A DNA stretch of 64,000 bases from Runella aurantiaca (GTDB lineage Bacteria; Bacteroidota; Bacteroidia; Cytophagales; Spirosomataceae): positions 1 to 64,000 of the forward strand of contig NZ_QPIW01000026.1 in NCBI RefSeq assembly GCF_003339505.1, given 5' to 3'. Below are positions 35,857-44,741 of the stretch, piece after piece (the stretch's first letter is position 1; every line of letters begins with the position of its first letter). The translations under genes were made by a program, and so were the position numbers. The notes below the pieces were generated by a model that did not search any database, had not been told where the DNA came from, and saw only the letters and a list, made by a program, of their open reading frames with translations.

Positions 35857-35884
35857 CGTTTCGAACCGATGATTGGTAACTAGG
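35857..35884 (+). repeat. 28-bp direct repeat, right copy
   Basis: Second copy of the esterase gene end (see 34949-34976). Read in the esterase frame it would encode FRTDDW followed at once by a TAA stop, so it can serve as an alternative gene end. It lies beyond the higB promoter, in the spacer before the DUF6973 gene. Confidence 0.85.
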
Positions 35885-35932
35885 TACGGGAAAGTGACAA
35901 AAGGCTATGGAATGTATCAGCCAACGTAAGCC

Positions 35933-36763
35933 CTACTTATTGCCGCACCCATCCACATACGCAGAAAAGGTACTACCTTGGTCTGCTTTAAAGCCAGGGT
36001 TCAATAACACGTAATTTTGGGCATCATAAGTCACTTTGGCCGAAGGTGAAAGAATATTTTGGGCCTGAATATTGGTGCTAACCTCAAATTTGACCGTATC
36101 TGTAATGGTGTGATTCAGCGCCAACGAAACCGTACAGGGGTCAATTCTAACCAAAAATTTACTGACGTTCAGGCCAGAGCTATCGGTGTTTTCCAATAAA
36201 TCCCATGCGGTATTCACATCCGCATTGTGACTTGCCAAAATTTGACTGAGGGTAGATGTAATTACTTTAGGTTCAATGGACTTTAGAAAAAGACTGTCTA
36301 ACAGTTGATTCACCGTTGTGTAGTTTTTAAAGGAACGCCCCACCAAATTATTGTGCAAATCCATGGCCGAAGCGGCCGTTTTGACCAGCGCCGTTCCTGC
36401 GTCATTGTACTCATAGGCCGACGTAAATTGCTGTACAATGTCGTTGGCCGTGGCATCGTTGGCGCCCGCATCTTTCAGTTTTTTGACCGCAAGCGCATTC
36501 CAAAGTGAATGTCGGAAAGCGTTGGAACTATTGTCATTTTGGCTTTGTGCACCTACCCCAAAAAATTGGTCGGTATAGGCATTGGCTTCGTTGCCCGCAT
36601 CAAAAATGAGCGGTGCCTGCGCGGGGTACATGAATGCCAACGCCTCCACGCGGGGATTTAAGCCGAGAGGCTTTGAAAGAAAAAGAGGCAATTGATGGCC
36701 TATGGACGCTTTTACGGAAAGACAGCAGAGTAGAAAAACGTACAAAAAAAATGGTTTTAGCAT
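35933..36763 (-). CDS. Secreted DUF6973-like protein with GC-terminal domain
   Basis: A 276-residue protein with a signal peptide (MLKPFFLYVFLLCCLSVKA). The middle (about 70-150) has the DUF6973 pattern, NAFRHSLWNALAVKKL and a later MDLHNNLVGRSF, seen in putative toxin- or enzyme-like domains of unknown function. The last 55 residues are the domain shared with 9502-12186 and 63733-64000: VLLNPGFKADQGSTFSAYVD followed by Gly-Cys-Gly-Asn-Lys. The short distance from the terminal Gly-Cys to the C-terminus recurs in all three. Such a domain looks like a sorting or anchoring signal. Function unknown. Confidence 0.75.
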   Translation of the reverse strand: MLKPFFLYVFLLCCLSVKASIGHQLPLFLSKPLGLNPRVEALAFMYPAQAPLIFDAGNEANAYTDQFFGVGAQSQNDNSSNAFRHSLWNALAVKKLKDAGANDATANDIVQQFTSAYEYNDAGTALVKTAASAMDLHNNLVGRSFKNYTTVNQLLDSLFLKSIEPKVITSTLSQILASHNADVNTAWDLLENTDSSGLNVSKFLVRIDPCTVSLALNHTITDTVKFEVSTNIQAQNILSPSAKVTYDAQNYVLLNPGFKADQGSTFSAYVDGCGNK

Positions 36764-36778
36764 AGATTAAAAGGCCTG

Positions 36779-38113
36779 TTATATTTTTTTAAGGGCAAGT
36801 TCATTTAATTTTATTTGCAATTGTTTTCCTTTCAAGTCTTTTGCAATTACTTTCCCGCTTGGGTCAAGGAGAACAGTCTGAGGGAAGCCTGTTATTTTAT
36901 AAATTTCAATCAATTTATTAGAACTATCAGATAAAATTTGGGGCCAAGTTACCCCATTTTTATCATTGAATTTCCTTAATTCATCAGAAGTATCTCCCCC
37001 AACAATTCCGATAAATTCAAAACGGCTTTTATCAAGACCTTTGTAGATTGTGACCAAATTAGGGATTTCTTCCACGCATCCTCTACACCAAGTTCCCCAA
37101 AAATCAATAAGTACATATTTGCCTTTGAGACTATCCAATGAAATGGTTTTTTTAGTGGAAAACTCTTTGGCTGAAAATGGTTGAAAAAGATAGCCTACTT
37201 GGGTAGAATACACAACCACATCAGAGGGTATTCCTTCTAATTTTACTGTATTATTGAATAAATCCACTCCCTTATTTTTGTATTTTGTTCCCAATAAGCC
37301 TCCAATGGTGATATATTGCTCTATTTCAATTAGTTCGTTGTCTTCGATTACTTTATTTTGCACCGAGCCATCCATTTCTACAACACTTGCGCTTTCAAAA
37401 TCAGGACTGGTTAAACCACTCGGAACAACCGCCAATTCATGCTTTTGCCCTTTCTGAATCAATTCAACTATGGCATATCGAGGAAAATTATACCCGAATT
37501 GATTTCCGTTGAATTGTTTGATAACGATTGGAATTTCGGCGTCTATTATTTGATGGTTTTGATACACTTGATACTTAACAATTTGTTCATTTAAAGTAGA
37601 AGAAACATTTTTATTAAAATCCAATATTTCGGGATAAAACGCTTTTTCGTCGCTGAAGTCAAGATTGTTGTTGGTGTCAACCATAGCCATCCAATTTCCT
37701 TCAGAATTTATTCCCCAAATAACATATACGTAGCATTTAATTGGTTTTTTGGAAAGTTTAAGCTCGTCGGGTTGCCATTTCCATGATTTTTGTAGGTAAC
37801 TGTACATTTCAAAAGTAATATTTTCTGAAACATAATTTTGATAAACTAATTGTCTGATGTTAAGCACAATCATAGATCTGCTTACACTTTGCCATTTAGG
37901 AGGAATTCCTTTAATCGGCAAATAGGTTTTAACCCAACCTGCCCCAGCAGGGTCTGTAGAAGAATGTTCTTTGGAAAGCAATGAAAACGCTGGTATAAAT
38001 GGCCCATAACCCTTCACAATTGTAAGTGGGAGGTGAATGGATGAAATAGGCTCGTCTTTGGTCTGACAACCTATTAGTAAAGCAATTAAGAAAAATGAAG
38101 CTCTATTTAGCAT
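36779..38113 (-). CDS. TlpA-like thioredoxin-fold lipoprotein
   Basis: A 444-residue lipoprotein (lipobox LIGC, Cys16). The N-terminal two thirds are not recognised; the last 140 residues are a TlpA/ResA-type thioredoxin fold with WGTWCRGCVEEIP containing the redox pair Cys343 and Cys346, then GIVGGDTSDELRKF and GFPQTVLLDPSGKVIAKDLK. It acts in the periplasm on disulfides, possibly in cytochrome maturation or signalling; a large N-terminal domain of this kind is common in Bacteroidota TlpA-family proteins. It is AT-rich compared with the glycosidase genes. It is followed by the DUF6973 gene 16 bases downstream, probably in one transcript. Confidence 0.83.
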   Translation of the reverse strand: MLNRASFFLIALLIGCQTKDEPISSIHLPLTIVKGYGPFIPAFSLLSKEHSSTDPAGAGWVKTYLPIKGIPPKWQSVSRSMIVLNIRQLVYQNYVSENITFEMYSYLQKSWKWQPDELKLSKKPIKCYVYVIWGINSEGNWMAMVDTNNNLDFSDEKAFYPEILDFNKNVSSTLNEQIVKYQVYQNHQIIDAEIPIVIKQFNGNQFGYNFPRYAIVELIQKGQKHELAVVPSGLTSPDFESASVVEMDGSVQNKVIEDNELIEIEQYITIGGLLGTKYKNKGVDLFNNTVKLEGIPSDVVVYSTQVGYLFQPFSAKEFSTKKTISLDSLKGKYVLIDFWGTWCRGCVEEIPNLVTIYKGLDKSRFEFIGIVGGDTSDELRKFNDKNGVTWPQILSDSSNKLIEIYKITGFPQTVLLDPSGKVIAKDLKGKQLQIKLNELALKKI

Positions 38114-38220
38114 ATTCTACGGATATTTACTTTCTGGCTTGATTATTACTATATCAATAACAAATATGATAAAATAAACAAACAATTTGCAGAAAGTTTC
38201 AATATTAGCCATAATAAAAA

Positions 38221-38254
38221 TACCCGACGCGCACTTGGATTGGCACGTCGGGTA
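38221..38254 (-). terminator. Rho-independent terminator
   Basis: Stem tacccgacg (38221-38229) with cgtcgggta (38246-38254). On the minus strand it is followed by TTTTTATTATGG. It lies about 130 bases after the stop of the 1025-residue cytochrome gene. The rest of 38114-38386 shows no gene. Confidence 0.65.
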
Positions 38255-38386
38255 TCTGAGTATATATAACACCACAAAAAACGAAAAAGAATTTCGACTT
38301 ACGTGATAGCTTTTCGTTTGATTAGGTCAAATGTCCAAATTAATCCTTAAAAAGTACTTAAATGTGGCTTAAACTTTGCTTAAAAA

Positions 38387-41300
38387 TTACTTCCGTTTCA
38401 AGCTGGATAAATATTCTACCAAGTCCACCAATTCTGGTTGACTCATGGATTCGTGTAAGCCTGCGCTCATGAGCGATTCATCCATTTTTTTCATCGACAC
38501 CACTTGGCTCATTTTGTAGCTTTGGGTGGTGCCTCCGGGAAATTTGAGCAGTAAATCGGTTTCGGTTTTGCTCGAAACAATCCCCACGGTAGTCGTGCCG
38601 TCTTTGAACTTTACTTCATAGCCTTCGTAGCCGAAACTTACCCCTGCACTTGGGTAGAAAATAGCCATATATTGACCATCTTTGCCCAATTTGCTGCCAA
38701 TTTCTGACAATTTAGGCCCAAAATCGTTGCCTTCACCGTTGACTTGGTGGCAGATAGCGCAGTAATTGGCAAACACTTTTTGCCCGTTGGCGGCGTTGCC
38801 CGTCATGGCCATCAGTTCACTTACGGGCGGGAGTTTTTTGCCCGCTTTGCTGGGGGTAGCATCTATGTATTTGGCGGCTTCTATTTTTACATTTTTGCGC
38901 CAAGCACCGCTTACGCCCTGCACGGCAGCGGCTTTTAAATCACCGCTAAATTTGCCTTCTTTCAACAGCGCCAATACTAAATCTTCGCCGTCCATGCTGC
39001 CGCCTAACGCCCGTGTTGCTTCGGCCCGGAGGGCTTTGGGGCGTTTGGGGTCAAGGGCAATTGCTTTCAGCATGTCGATGGATTGTTTGGTGCCCACACT
39101 CCGTAAAGAAGTGACCACACTCTGCGCTTTGGTGGCATCTTTGCCGTTGATGGTCGCCCACAACAGCGGTGCCTGTTCTTGCTTCAACAACTGACGGGCG
39201 GCGTCGCGGCCGTCGCGTTGCATGGGCTTTTCGGTGGCCACCTGTAAAAGACGTTTTGACTCCGAGATTGGCTCAAAGCGTTGTACCAAATCCATGTACT
39301 CAGAGGTGCCAAAACTGGCATCCAACAGTTTTTGAAGGGATTGCTGCGCCACAGGCGAGGTTTTGACAAAGCCGGGGTCTAAATGGCGCAGGCACAATTT
39401 AGCCACGTCATTGTCGGTGTTGCCCTTCATGATGTCCAACAAAGCGTTTGATTTTTCGGTTGCGCCGGGGTTAAAGTCAAACGCGCGGAAATAGCGCAAA
39501 CGGTCGGTGAGCGGCACATTTTTATCACCTGCCAACGAAGCCAACAACGGCACCGAAGCGGCCGTACGCGCCCGCCATACAATGTCACGGTTTTTAGGCG
39601 TGGCCGTAGGATTGGACCCCGCCATTTTGAGCCATGCGTTGTAGAATTTATCCCATTGACCATCGGCCGACACCCCGAGGGCTTCTAAATACCAGCGGTC
39701 TTTTCCGTCGTAACGGGTGGCCAATTGGGCCCACACGTCGGCGGCTAAATCGTCGCTGATGTGACGAATCGCCAAAGCTACTTCGCGGCGCACCTGTGCG
39801 TCGGGGTCAGCCGCTAAGGTGTTCAAATGTTCAACCGACAACGGCAACACACCTTTGGCGGTAATCTGCCGGGCGGCGCGGATGGCCGTGATTTTGAGGT
39901 CAGGGTTGCTATCTTTTAAGGCAAGTTCTACGTATTTAGTGCCGTTGGAAAGTTTCGTCAACAACCACAATGCCCGGGCTTTCATGCGCGGATTGGGGGA
40001 GGTCTGGTACATTTTTACGAGGTCACTTTCGGCACTTTGTCCAAGGCTACGAATTTTGTTCCAAGCCATATAACGTACTGAAACATTGGGGCTTTGAATC
40101 GCTTTTAACGCTCCTTCTAAGGTGCTGAAATCCGTACTTGGCACTTTGTAAGCCGTATTGGCAGGTGCTACGCGGTAAATGCGGCCTCGGTTCAAATCGC
40201 CCGCTTGGTGGCCGCCCACGCCCGGGTCGTACCAGTCGGCGGCGAAGAGTGAACCATCAGGGGCCACGCACACATCCGACGGGCGAAACCACTGATTGCG
40301 CTTTCCGTAAAGTACATTTACGATGCTTGCTTTGTAGCCCGCCCCGCTTTTTTCGACGGGATACGAGCGCACCACGTTTGGCCCTGCATCGCAGTGAATC
40401 ATCTGGTTTTGAAATACTTGTGGCAACATGTCGCCTTCGTAAATCAACATGCCCGTGGGCGAGCCCGCACCCGTTTGGAGCAGGTTGGGGATGGCGCCGG
40501 GGTCATTCAGGTGCCAGTGGCGTAGCGGAATTTCTGATTCGATGTTGGTCCGGTTAGCGCTCCAGCTTGCACCCGTCATTTCGTCGGTGTAGCCGTAGTT
40601 TCCGTACTCCATTACATAGTTGATGCGCACCCCTTTGTTGCCGTCGTCGTCGTTGTCTGACTGCCACATGGTGCCGTAGCTGTCTACGGCTACTTCGTAG
40701 TTGTTACGGAAATTGTGTCCCAATACTTCTACATTTTTGAAGTCTTGGTCGCATCGAAACACCATTCCCTGTTTGTATTTTTTTCGGTCAATGGGCTGTC
40801 CGTCTTGGTCCAGTACGGGTTGGCCTTTGCCGTCGAGGAGCTGATTTCCTTCGTTTCCGAAGTTAAAATACAGTTTTCCGTCGTGCCCGAAGGTGAAAGC
40901 GTGCATTCCGTGGTCGTGCTGCTCGCCCTTCACTCCCTGAAAGATGATTTCTTTTTTGTCGGCTTTGTCGTCACCATTTTCGTCCGTAAACAGCCACACG
41001 TACGGGCTTTGTGAAACCAGCACGCGGTTGCCCATCACCAAAATCCCCAAGGGCGCGTTGACTTCGGGCCCCTGATAAAACACCTTACTGGCGTCGGCTT
41101 TGCCGTCGCCGTTGGTATCTTCCAGAATCATGATGCGGTCGCCTTCTTTGTGGGTGGCATTTCCCGTAATATGCGGACGGTAGTTGTAGGCCTCCAACAC
41201 CCAGATTCGTCCTTTGTGGTCGATGTCGATGTTGGTCGGGTTGGTAATCATCGGTTCCGAAGCATACAGATTGGCTTCCAGCCCGTCGGCTACTTCCAAA

Positions 41301-41464
41301 GCCCCCACGGCGTATTTCAATTCGTGTTTTTGTTCCTGCGTGAGGGTAGCGTATACACTGTCGAGGGTCGTTTGAGCCCCGCGACTTGGGTTGTCGTTTT
41401 GGTAAGTTGCCAACAAAGAGCCAGCCAGCGCCAACCCACCCAGTCCCCAAAGGTATTTTTTCAT
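38387..41464 (-). CDS. PVC-type dehydrogenase with HEAT repeats and cytochrome c domain
   Basis: A 1025-residue exported protein (signal peptide MKKYLWGLGGLALAGSLLA). Residues about 45-430 form a propeller of the membrane-bound dehydrogenase type (FHNFGNEGN, GHNFRNNYEVAVDSYG, GNYGYTDEMTGASW). Residues about 450-850 are a HEAT-like helical repeat region (DPDAQVRREVALAIRH). The C-terminal cytochrome c has CAICH at 902-906 with a later Met ligand region. It belongs to the group named PVC-type heme-binding CxxCH proteins, common in Planctomycetes and Bacteroidota, probably oxidising carbohydrates or alcohols outside the cytoplasm. The exact substrate is unknown. Confidence 0.87.
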   Translation of the reverse strand: MKKYLWGLGGLALAGSLLATYQNDNPSRGAQTTLDSVYATLTQEQKHELKYAVGALEVADGLEANLYASEPMITNPTNIDIDHKGRIWVLEAYNYRPHITGNATHKEGDRIMILEDTNGDGKADASKVFYQGPEVNAPLGILVMGNRVLVSQSPYVWLFTDENGDDKADKKEIIFQGVKGEQHDHGMHAFTFGHDGKLYFNFGNEGNQLLDGKGQPVLDQDGQPIDRKKYKQGMVFRCDQDFKNVEVLGHNFRNNYEVAVDSYGTMWQSDNDDDGNKGVRINYVMEYGNYGYTDEMTGASWSANRTNIESEIPLRHWHLNDPGAIPNLLQTGAGSPTGMLIYEGDMLPQVFQNQMIHCDAGPNVVRSYPVEKSGAGYKASIVNVLYGKRNQWFRPSDVCVAPDGSLFAADWYDPGVGGHQAGDLNRGRIYRVAPANTAYKVPSTDFSTLEGALKAIQSPNVSVRYMAWNKIRSLGQSAESDLVKMYQTSPNPRMKARALWLLTKLSNGTKYVELALKDSNPDLKITAIRAARQITAKGVLPLSVEHLNTLAADPDAQVRREVALAIRHISDDLAADVWAQLATRYDGKDRWYLEALGVSADGQWDKFYNAWLKMAGSNPTATPKNRDIVWRARTAASVPLLASLAGDKNVPLTDRLRYFRAFDFNPGATEKSNALLDIMKGNTDNDVAKLCLRHLDPGFVKTSPVAQQSLQKLLDASFGTSEYMDLVQRFEPISESKRLLQVATEKPMQRDGRDAARQLLKQEQAPLLWATINGKDATKAQSVVTSLRSVGTKQSIDMLKAIALDPKRPKALRAEATRALGGSMDGEDLVLALLKEGKFSGDLKAAAVQGVSGAWRKNVKIEAAKYIDATPSKAGKKLPPVSELMAMTGNAANGQKVFANYCAICHQVNGEGNDFGPKLSEIGSKLGKDGQYMAIFYPSAGVSFGYEGYEVKFKDGTTTVGIVSSKTETDLLLKFPGGTTQSYKMSQVVSMKKMDESLMSAGLHESMSQPELVDLVEYLSSLKRK

Positions 41465-41573
41465 AAGTATCCGGATTTAGAACATGTCATTTGAACAATT
41501 AACTGTTAAAGCAAAATGTTTGGGGTTTATAATGCCTTTTCCGTATAGCTTCTGGGAGACTTGGGGAGGAAAA

Positions 41574-42788
41574 TTATTTTCGAGCGTAAAACATCGCAAT
41601 ATTTTTCAGTCGATACCAATGTTTCGCTTTTACCCACGGGTATTTTCGTTGGGCAAGGGGCACAATGTCGGCCTCTGTAATGTCGCCGTTGAGTTCTTTT
41701 TCGCCCATCGCGTAGATGTACGATTCTGCTTCACGGCAGTGCTTTTGAATTCTTTCGGCCTCTTCGGCGGTGATTTGGGGGTATTTTTTTTGTAATCGTT
41801 CATAAATGGGCTTGCGGTAATTCTCGCCCCACTCGATGCTCAATTCCATGGCATGATTCAATAGCTCATCGCTGAAACCTAATTCGTTGGTGTTCATCGC
41901 AGCGTTGGTGAAGTTGGATAAATCATACTTGGAAAGGTCAAACCCAATTTCAGGAATCGGCGTAAAAACGGCCCGTTGGCCAGAGATGGCGGAAAATTGA
42001 TCCGAAAAAGGGTACTTTTCTTTTACTTCTTCGGGAAAATGTTTGATGAGGTCGATGCTGTAATACCAGCCATTGGTAAATTGAACCTGAACTTCGTAAA
42101 AGCCAAACATGATGTGGCTGAATTCACAGGTAATGATCCATTTTCCATTTTCTTTTTTGGGATTGGGAGCGTAATAGCATTCAGTTTCAAGGCCTTTTAC
42201 TTTATGAAAAACGCTGATTTGTTCTACTTCAAAAGGCTCTGAATTCAGTTCAATGAGGAGCCGCTGAAAGTGGATGTTCTGAAAAACGGAAACCTGATTT
42301 CGGGCCAATATCCCTACCGGAACGTTGGACGGGGCGGGAGCATCGGGAAACCGTAGACTTTTGGTCGTGGTTTTTGTTATCTGAATTCGTCCTTTGAGGG
42401 GAGAAAAATTTTGAGAAAAAGGGGCGCAAACAATGGCTTTTTCCTCGGGTACAATCGTCTGAACACCGTCGCCACGGTCCGGTAGTAGGTAGCCTTTGGT
42501 TTCGTATTCCCAATCGGCAATGTCCCTCATGCGTTCGTTGGAGGCTTTGCTGATTTGTGCGTGGCTGTAGAGTTGATTTTCTAACTCGAAGAGGGTGCCA
42601 TCGGGAAAATCCGCGAGGTCTTTGACAAAGAATAGTTGATAGTTTTTGGTGTTCATGGCTTGTGCCTCCGCGCTCATTGATTTACAAAAGCGTAGAAGGT
42701 CTTCTTGTTTTATACGTTTCTTTCTGATTTTTTTACCAAAGTAATTCAGATAACCTGTTCGATAAGCGGCCCGTTTATTTTTCGGCAC
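41574..42788 (-). CDS. Unknown soluble protein
   Basis: A 404-residue protein I do not recognise. It starts with a strongly basic segment (MPKNKRAAYRTGYLNYFGKK) and has no signal peptide or membrane helix. The middle holds a beta-rich domain; the C-terminal 90 residues are helical and contain a wording (RKYPWVKAKHWYRLKNIAMF) that recurs, as far as I recall, in other Bacteroidota proteins of unknown role. A second in-frame start (MSAEAQAMNTKNYQLF) is possible about 35 residues in. It is divergent from the ABC exporter across 66 bases, so shared regulation is possible. Confidence 0.65.
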   Translation of the reverse strand: MPKNKRAAYRTGYLNYFGKKIRKKRIKQEDLLRFCKSMSAEAQAMNTKNYQLFFVKDLADFPDGTLFELENQLYSHAQISKASNERMRDIADWEYETKGYLLPDRGDGVQTIVPEEKAIVCAPFSQNFSPLKGRIQITKTTTKSLRFPDAPAPSNVPVGILARNQVSVFQNIHFQRLLIELNSEPFEVEQISVFHKVKGLETECYYAPNPKKENGKWIITCEFSHIMFGFYEVQVQFTNGWYYSIDLIKHFPEEVKEKYPFSDQFSAISGQRAVFTPIPEIGFDLSKYDLSNFTNAAMNTNELGFSDELLNHAMELSIEWGENYRKPIYERLQKKYPQITAEEAERIQKHCREAESYIYAMGEKELNGDITEADIVPLAQRKYPWVKAKHWYRLKNIAMFYARK

Positions 42789-42854
42789 TAATTGCGACTG
42801 GTTTCTGTTGCTGTAACGTCAACATTGCCAATCGGCAATTGAAAATTATCAACA

Positions 42855-44678
42855 ATGTCCCAAAAAAATAAACATCAACTCCCCACCATTAAAGCCAGAA
42901 TATTGGCACTTAAATACTTACCGCTGTTTTTAAAAGAAATTTGGCACACGCAGCCGTGGATGACGGCGACCAATGTGGTTTTACGACTCATTCGGTCGGT
43001 GATTCCGTTTTTGACGCTGTATTTGGGAAAGTTAATCATTGATGAAGTAGTATTGCTTATCAATAGCCACTCTACCGATACGCGGCATTTATTGGCGCTG
43101 ATTGGGATGGAATTGGCGTTGGCGATGAGCTCCGATATTCTGAACCGTATGACAGGGCTATTGGATGGACTTTTGGGCGATTTGCACGCCAATCGGTCGT
43201 CGATTCAAATCATGCAACACGCGGCAACGCTCGATTTAACCCAATTTGAAGAGCCGATTTTTTACGATAAGCTCGAACGTGCCCGCCAACAGACTGTTGG
43301 ACGGACGGCGTTGTTGGCGCAGACATTAGCGCAGGTGCAGGATATTATTACCATTGGTTTCTTGGCTGGCGGTTTGGCGGTGTTTAGTCCGTGGTTGATT
43401 TTGATTTTGGTGTTAAGTATTATTCCGGGCTTTTTTGGGGAGTTTTATTTCAATTCGCAAAGTTATGCGCTGTCGTATCAATGGACGCCCCAACGCCGTG
43501 AATTGGACTACATACGTTACATCGGAGCGAGCAATGTCTATGCTAAAGAGATGAAATTATTCAGCCTCTCAGGCTTTTTGACGGAACGTTTTCGGGAAGT
43601 ATCAGCAGCGTATTACTTACAAAACAGAAAGTTAGCCATTCGTCGTGCAGTTTGGGGGGCGCTGTTGGCGGCCGTTGGTACGGCGGGCTATTACGGAGCG
43701 TACGCTTTTATCGGTATTGAAACCATTAAGGGGGTTATTACGATTGGGAGCCTTACTTTTTTGGCGGGGTCTTTTAGGCAGTTGAAAGCTTCGCTTGAAG
43801 GTATTCTTAACCGGTTTACGACTATCTCTCAGGGAACTTTGTACCTACGAGATTTCTTTGAATTTTTTGACTTACGACCCGAAGTGATTTCTCCTCCCAA
43901 ACCGCTTCCGTTTCCTTCTGTTATTCAAAAAGGATTTGTGTTTGAAAACGTCAGTTTTAAGTATCCCGGAGCTGAAAGATGGGTCTTTCAAAACCTTAAT
44001 TTTACGTTGAAAGCAGGTGAAAAATTGGCCATTGTGGGGGAAAATGGGGCAGGAAAAACAACCCTGGTGAAGCTGCTCACCCGCTTGTATGACCCCACCG
44101 AAGGGCGTATTTTGCTCGAAGGGCGCGATTTACGGGAGTATGAATTAGGAGAATTACAGCGCCACATTGGGGTCATTTTTCAGGATTACATCCGCTTAAT
44201 GATGACGGCCCAGAGCAACATTGCCGTGGGAGATATTGACGAACTCAACAACCTTGACCGCATTGCAACGGCGGCTGACCGCAGTTTGGCGTCGGCGCTG
44301 ATTAAACGTTTTCCTGATGGTTTGCAGCAGGTGTTGGGACGGCATTTCAGCGGAGGGGTGGAGCTTTCGGGGGGGGAATGGCAAAAAATCGCCCTTGCCC
44401 GGGCCTATATGAGAGATTCTGATTTATTGATTTTGGACGAACCTACCGCCGCACTCGACGCTCGTGCCGAGTATGAAGTTTTTCAGCGGTTTGCCGAGTT
44501 GACCAAAGGGAAAATGGCGCTGTTGATTTCACACCGTTTTTCTACCGTTCGCATGGCTGACCGTATCATTGTGATTGAAAACGGCCAACTCATCGAGTCG
44601 GGAAGTCACCAAAGCTTGATGGATAATAAAGGACGCTACGCCGAACTGTTTCAATTGCAGGCTAGGGGATATTTGTAA
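42855..44678 (+). CDS. ABC exporter, fused permease and ATPase
   Basis: A 607-residue half-transporter. Six membrane segments lie in residues about 30-330. The ATPase domain has Walker A GENGAGKTT (395-403, Lys401), the signature LSGGE at 504-508, Walker B LLILDEP with Asp528 and Glu529, and H-loop His560 in ISHRF. It will form a homodimer that exports a peptide, lipid or drug. Transporters of this build often occur in bacteriocin or RiPP clusters, but no precursor peptide or maturase is seen here. The TonB receptor gene follows after 63 bases with its own promoter. Confidence 0.91.
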   Translation: MSQKNKHQLPTIKARILALKYLPLFLKEIWHTQPWMTATNVVLRLIRSVIPFLTLYLGKLIIDEVVLLINSHSTDTRHLLALIGMELALAMSSDILNRMTGLLDGLLGDLHANRSSIQIMQHAATLDLTQFEEPIFYDKLERARQQTVGRTALLAQTLAQVQDIITIGFLAGGLAVFSPWLILILVLSIIPGFFGEFYFNSQSYALSYQWTPQRRELDYIRYIGASNVYAKEMKLFSLSGFLTERFREVSAAYYLQNRKLAIRRAVWGALLAAVGTAGYYGAYAFIGIETIKGVITIGSLTFLAGSFRQLKASLEGILNRFTTISQGTLYLRDFFEFFDLRPEVISPPKPLPFPSVIQKGFVFENVSFKYPGAERWVFQNLNFTLKAGEKLAIVGENGAGKTTLVKLLTRLYDPTEGRILLEGRDLREYELGELQRHIGVIFQDYIRLMMTAQSNIAVGDIDELNNLDRIATAADRSLASALIKRFPDGLQQVLGRHFSGGVELSGGEWQKIALARAYMRDSDLLILDEPTAALDARAEYEVFQRFAELTKGKMALLISHRFSTVRMADRIIVIENGQLIESGSHQSLMDNKGRYAELFQLQARGYL

Positions 44679-44690
44679 TCGTATTTTGAT

Positions 44691-44721
44691 TTTGTCTTTT
44701 TTGAAAAGCGTTATATCTTTG
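44691..44721 (+). promoter_or_regulatory. Promoter of TonB receptor gene
   Basis: TTTG at 44691-44694 and TATCTTTG at 44714-44721 with a 19-base spacer match the Bacteroidota promoter consensus exactly. The start codon lies 20 bases beyond the -7 box, so the leader is short. Confidence 0.65.
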
Positions 44722-44738
44722 AGGAGATAACGCTTTTC
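44703..44738. promoter_or_regulatory. Operator-like 12-bp palindrome over the promoter
   Basis: Arms gaaaagcgttat (44703-44714) and ataacgcttttc (44727-44738) are exact complements, with a 12-base spacer holding the -7 box. It overlaps the promoter spacer and the transcription start. It lacks a T-run, so a terminator for the ABC gene is less likely than an operator. Confidence 0.6.
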
Positions 44739-44741
44739 GGG

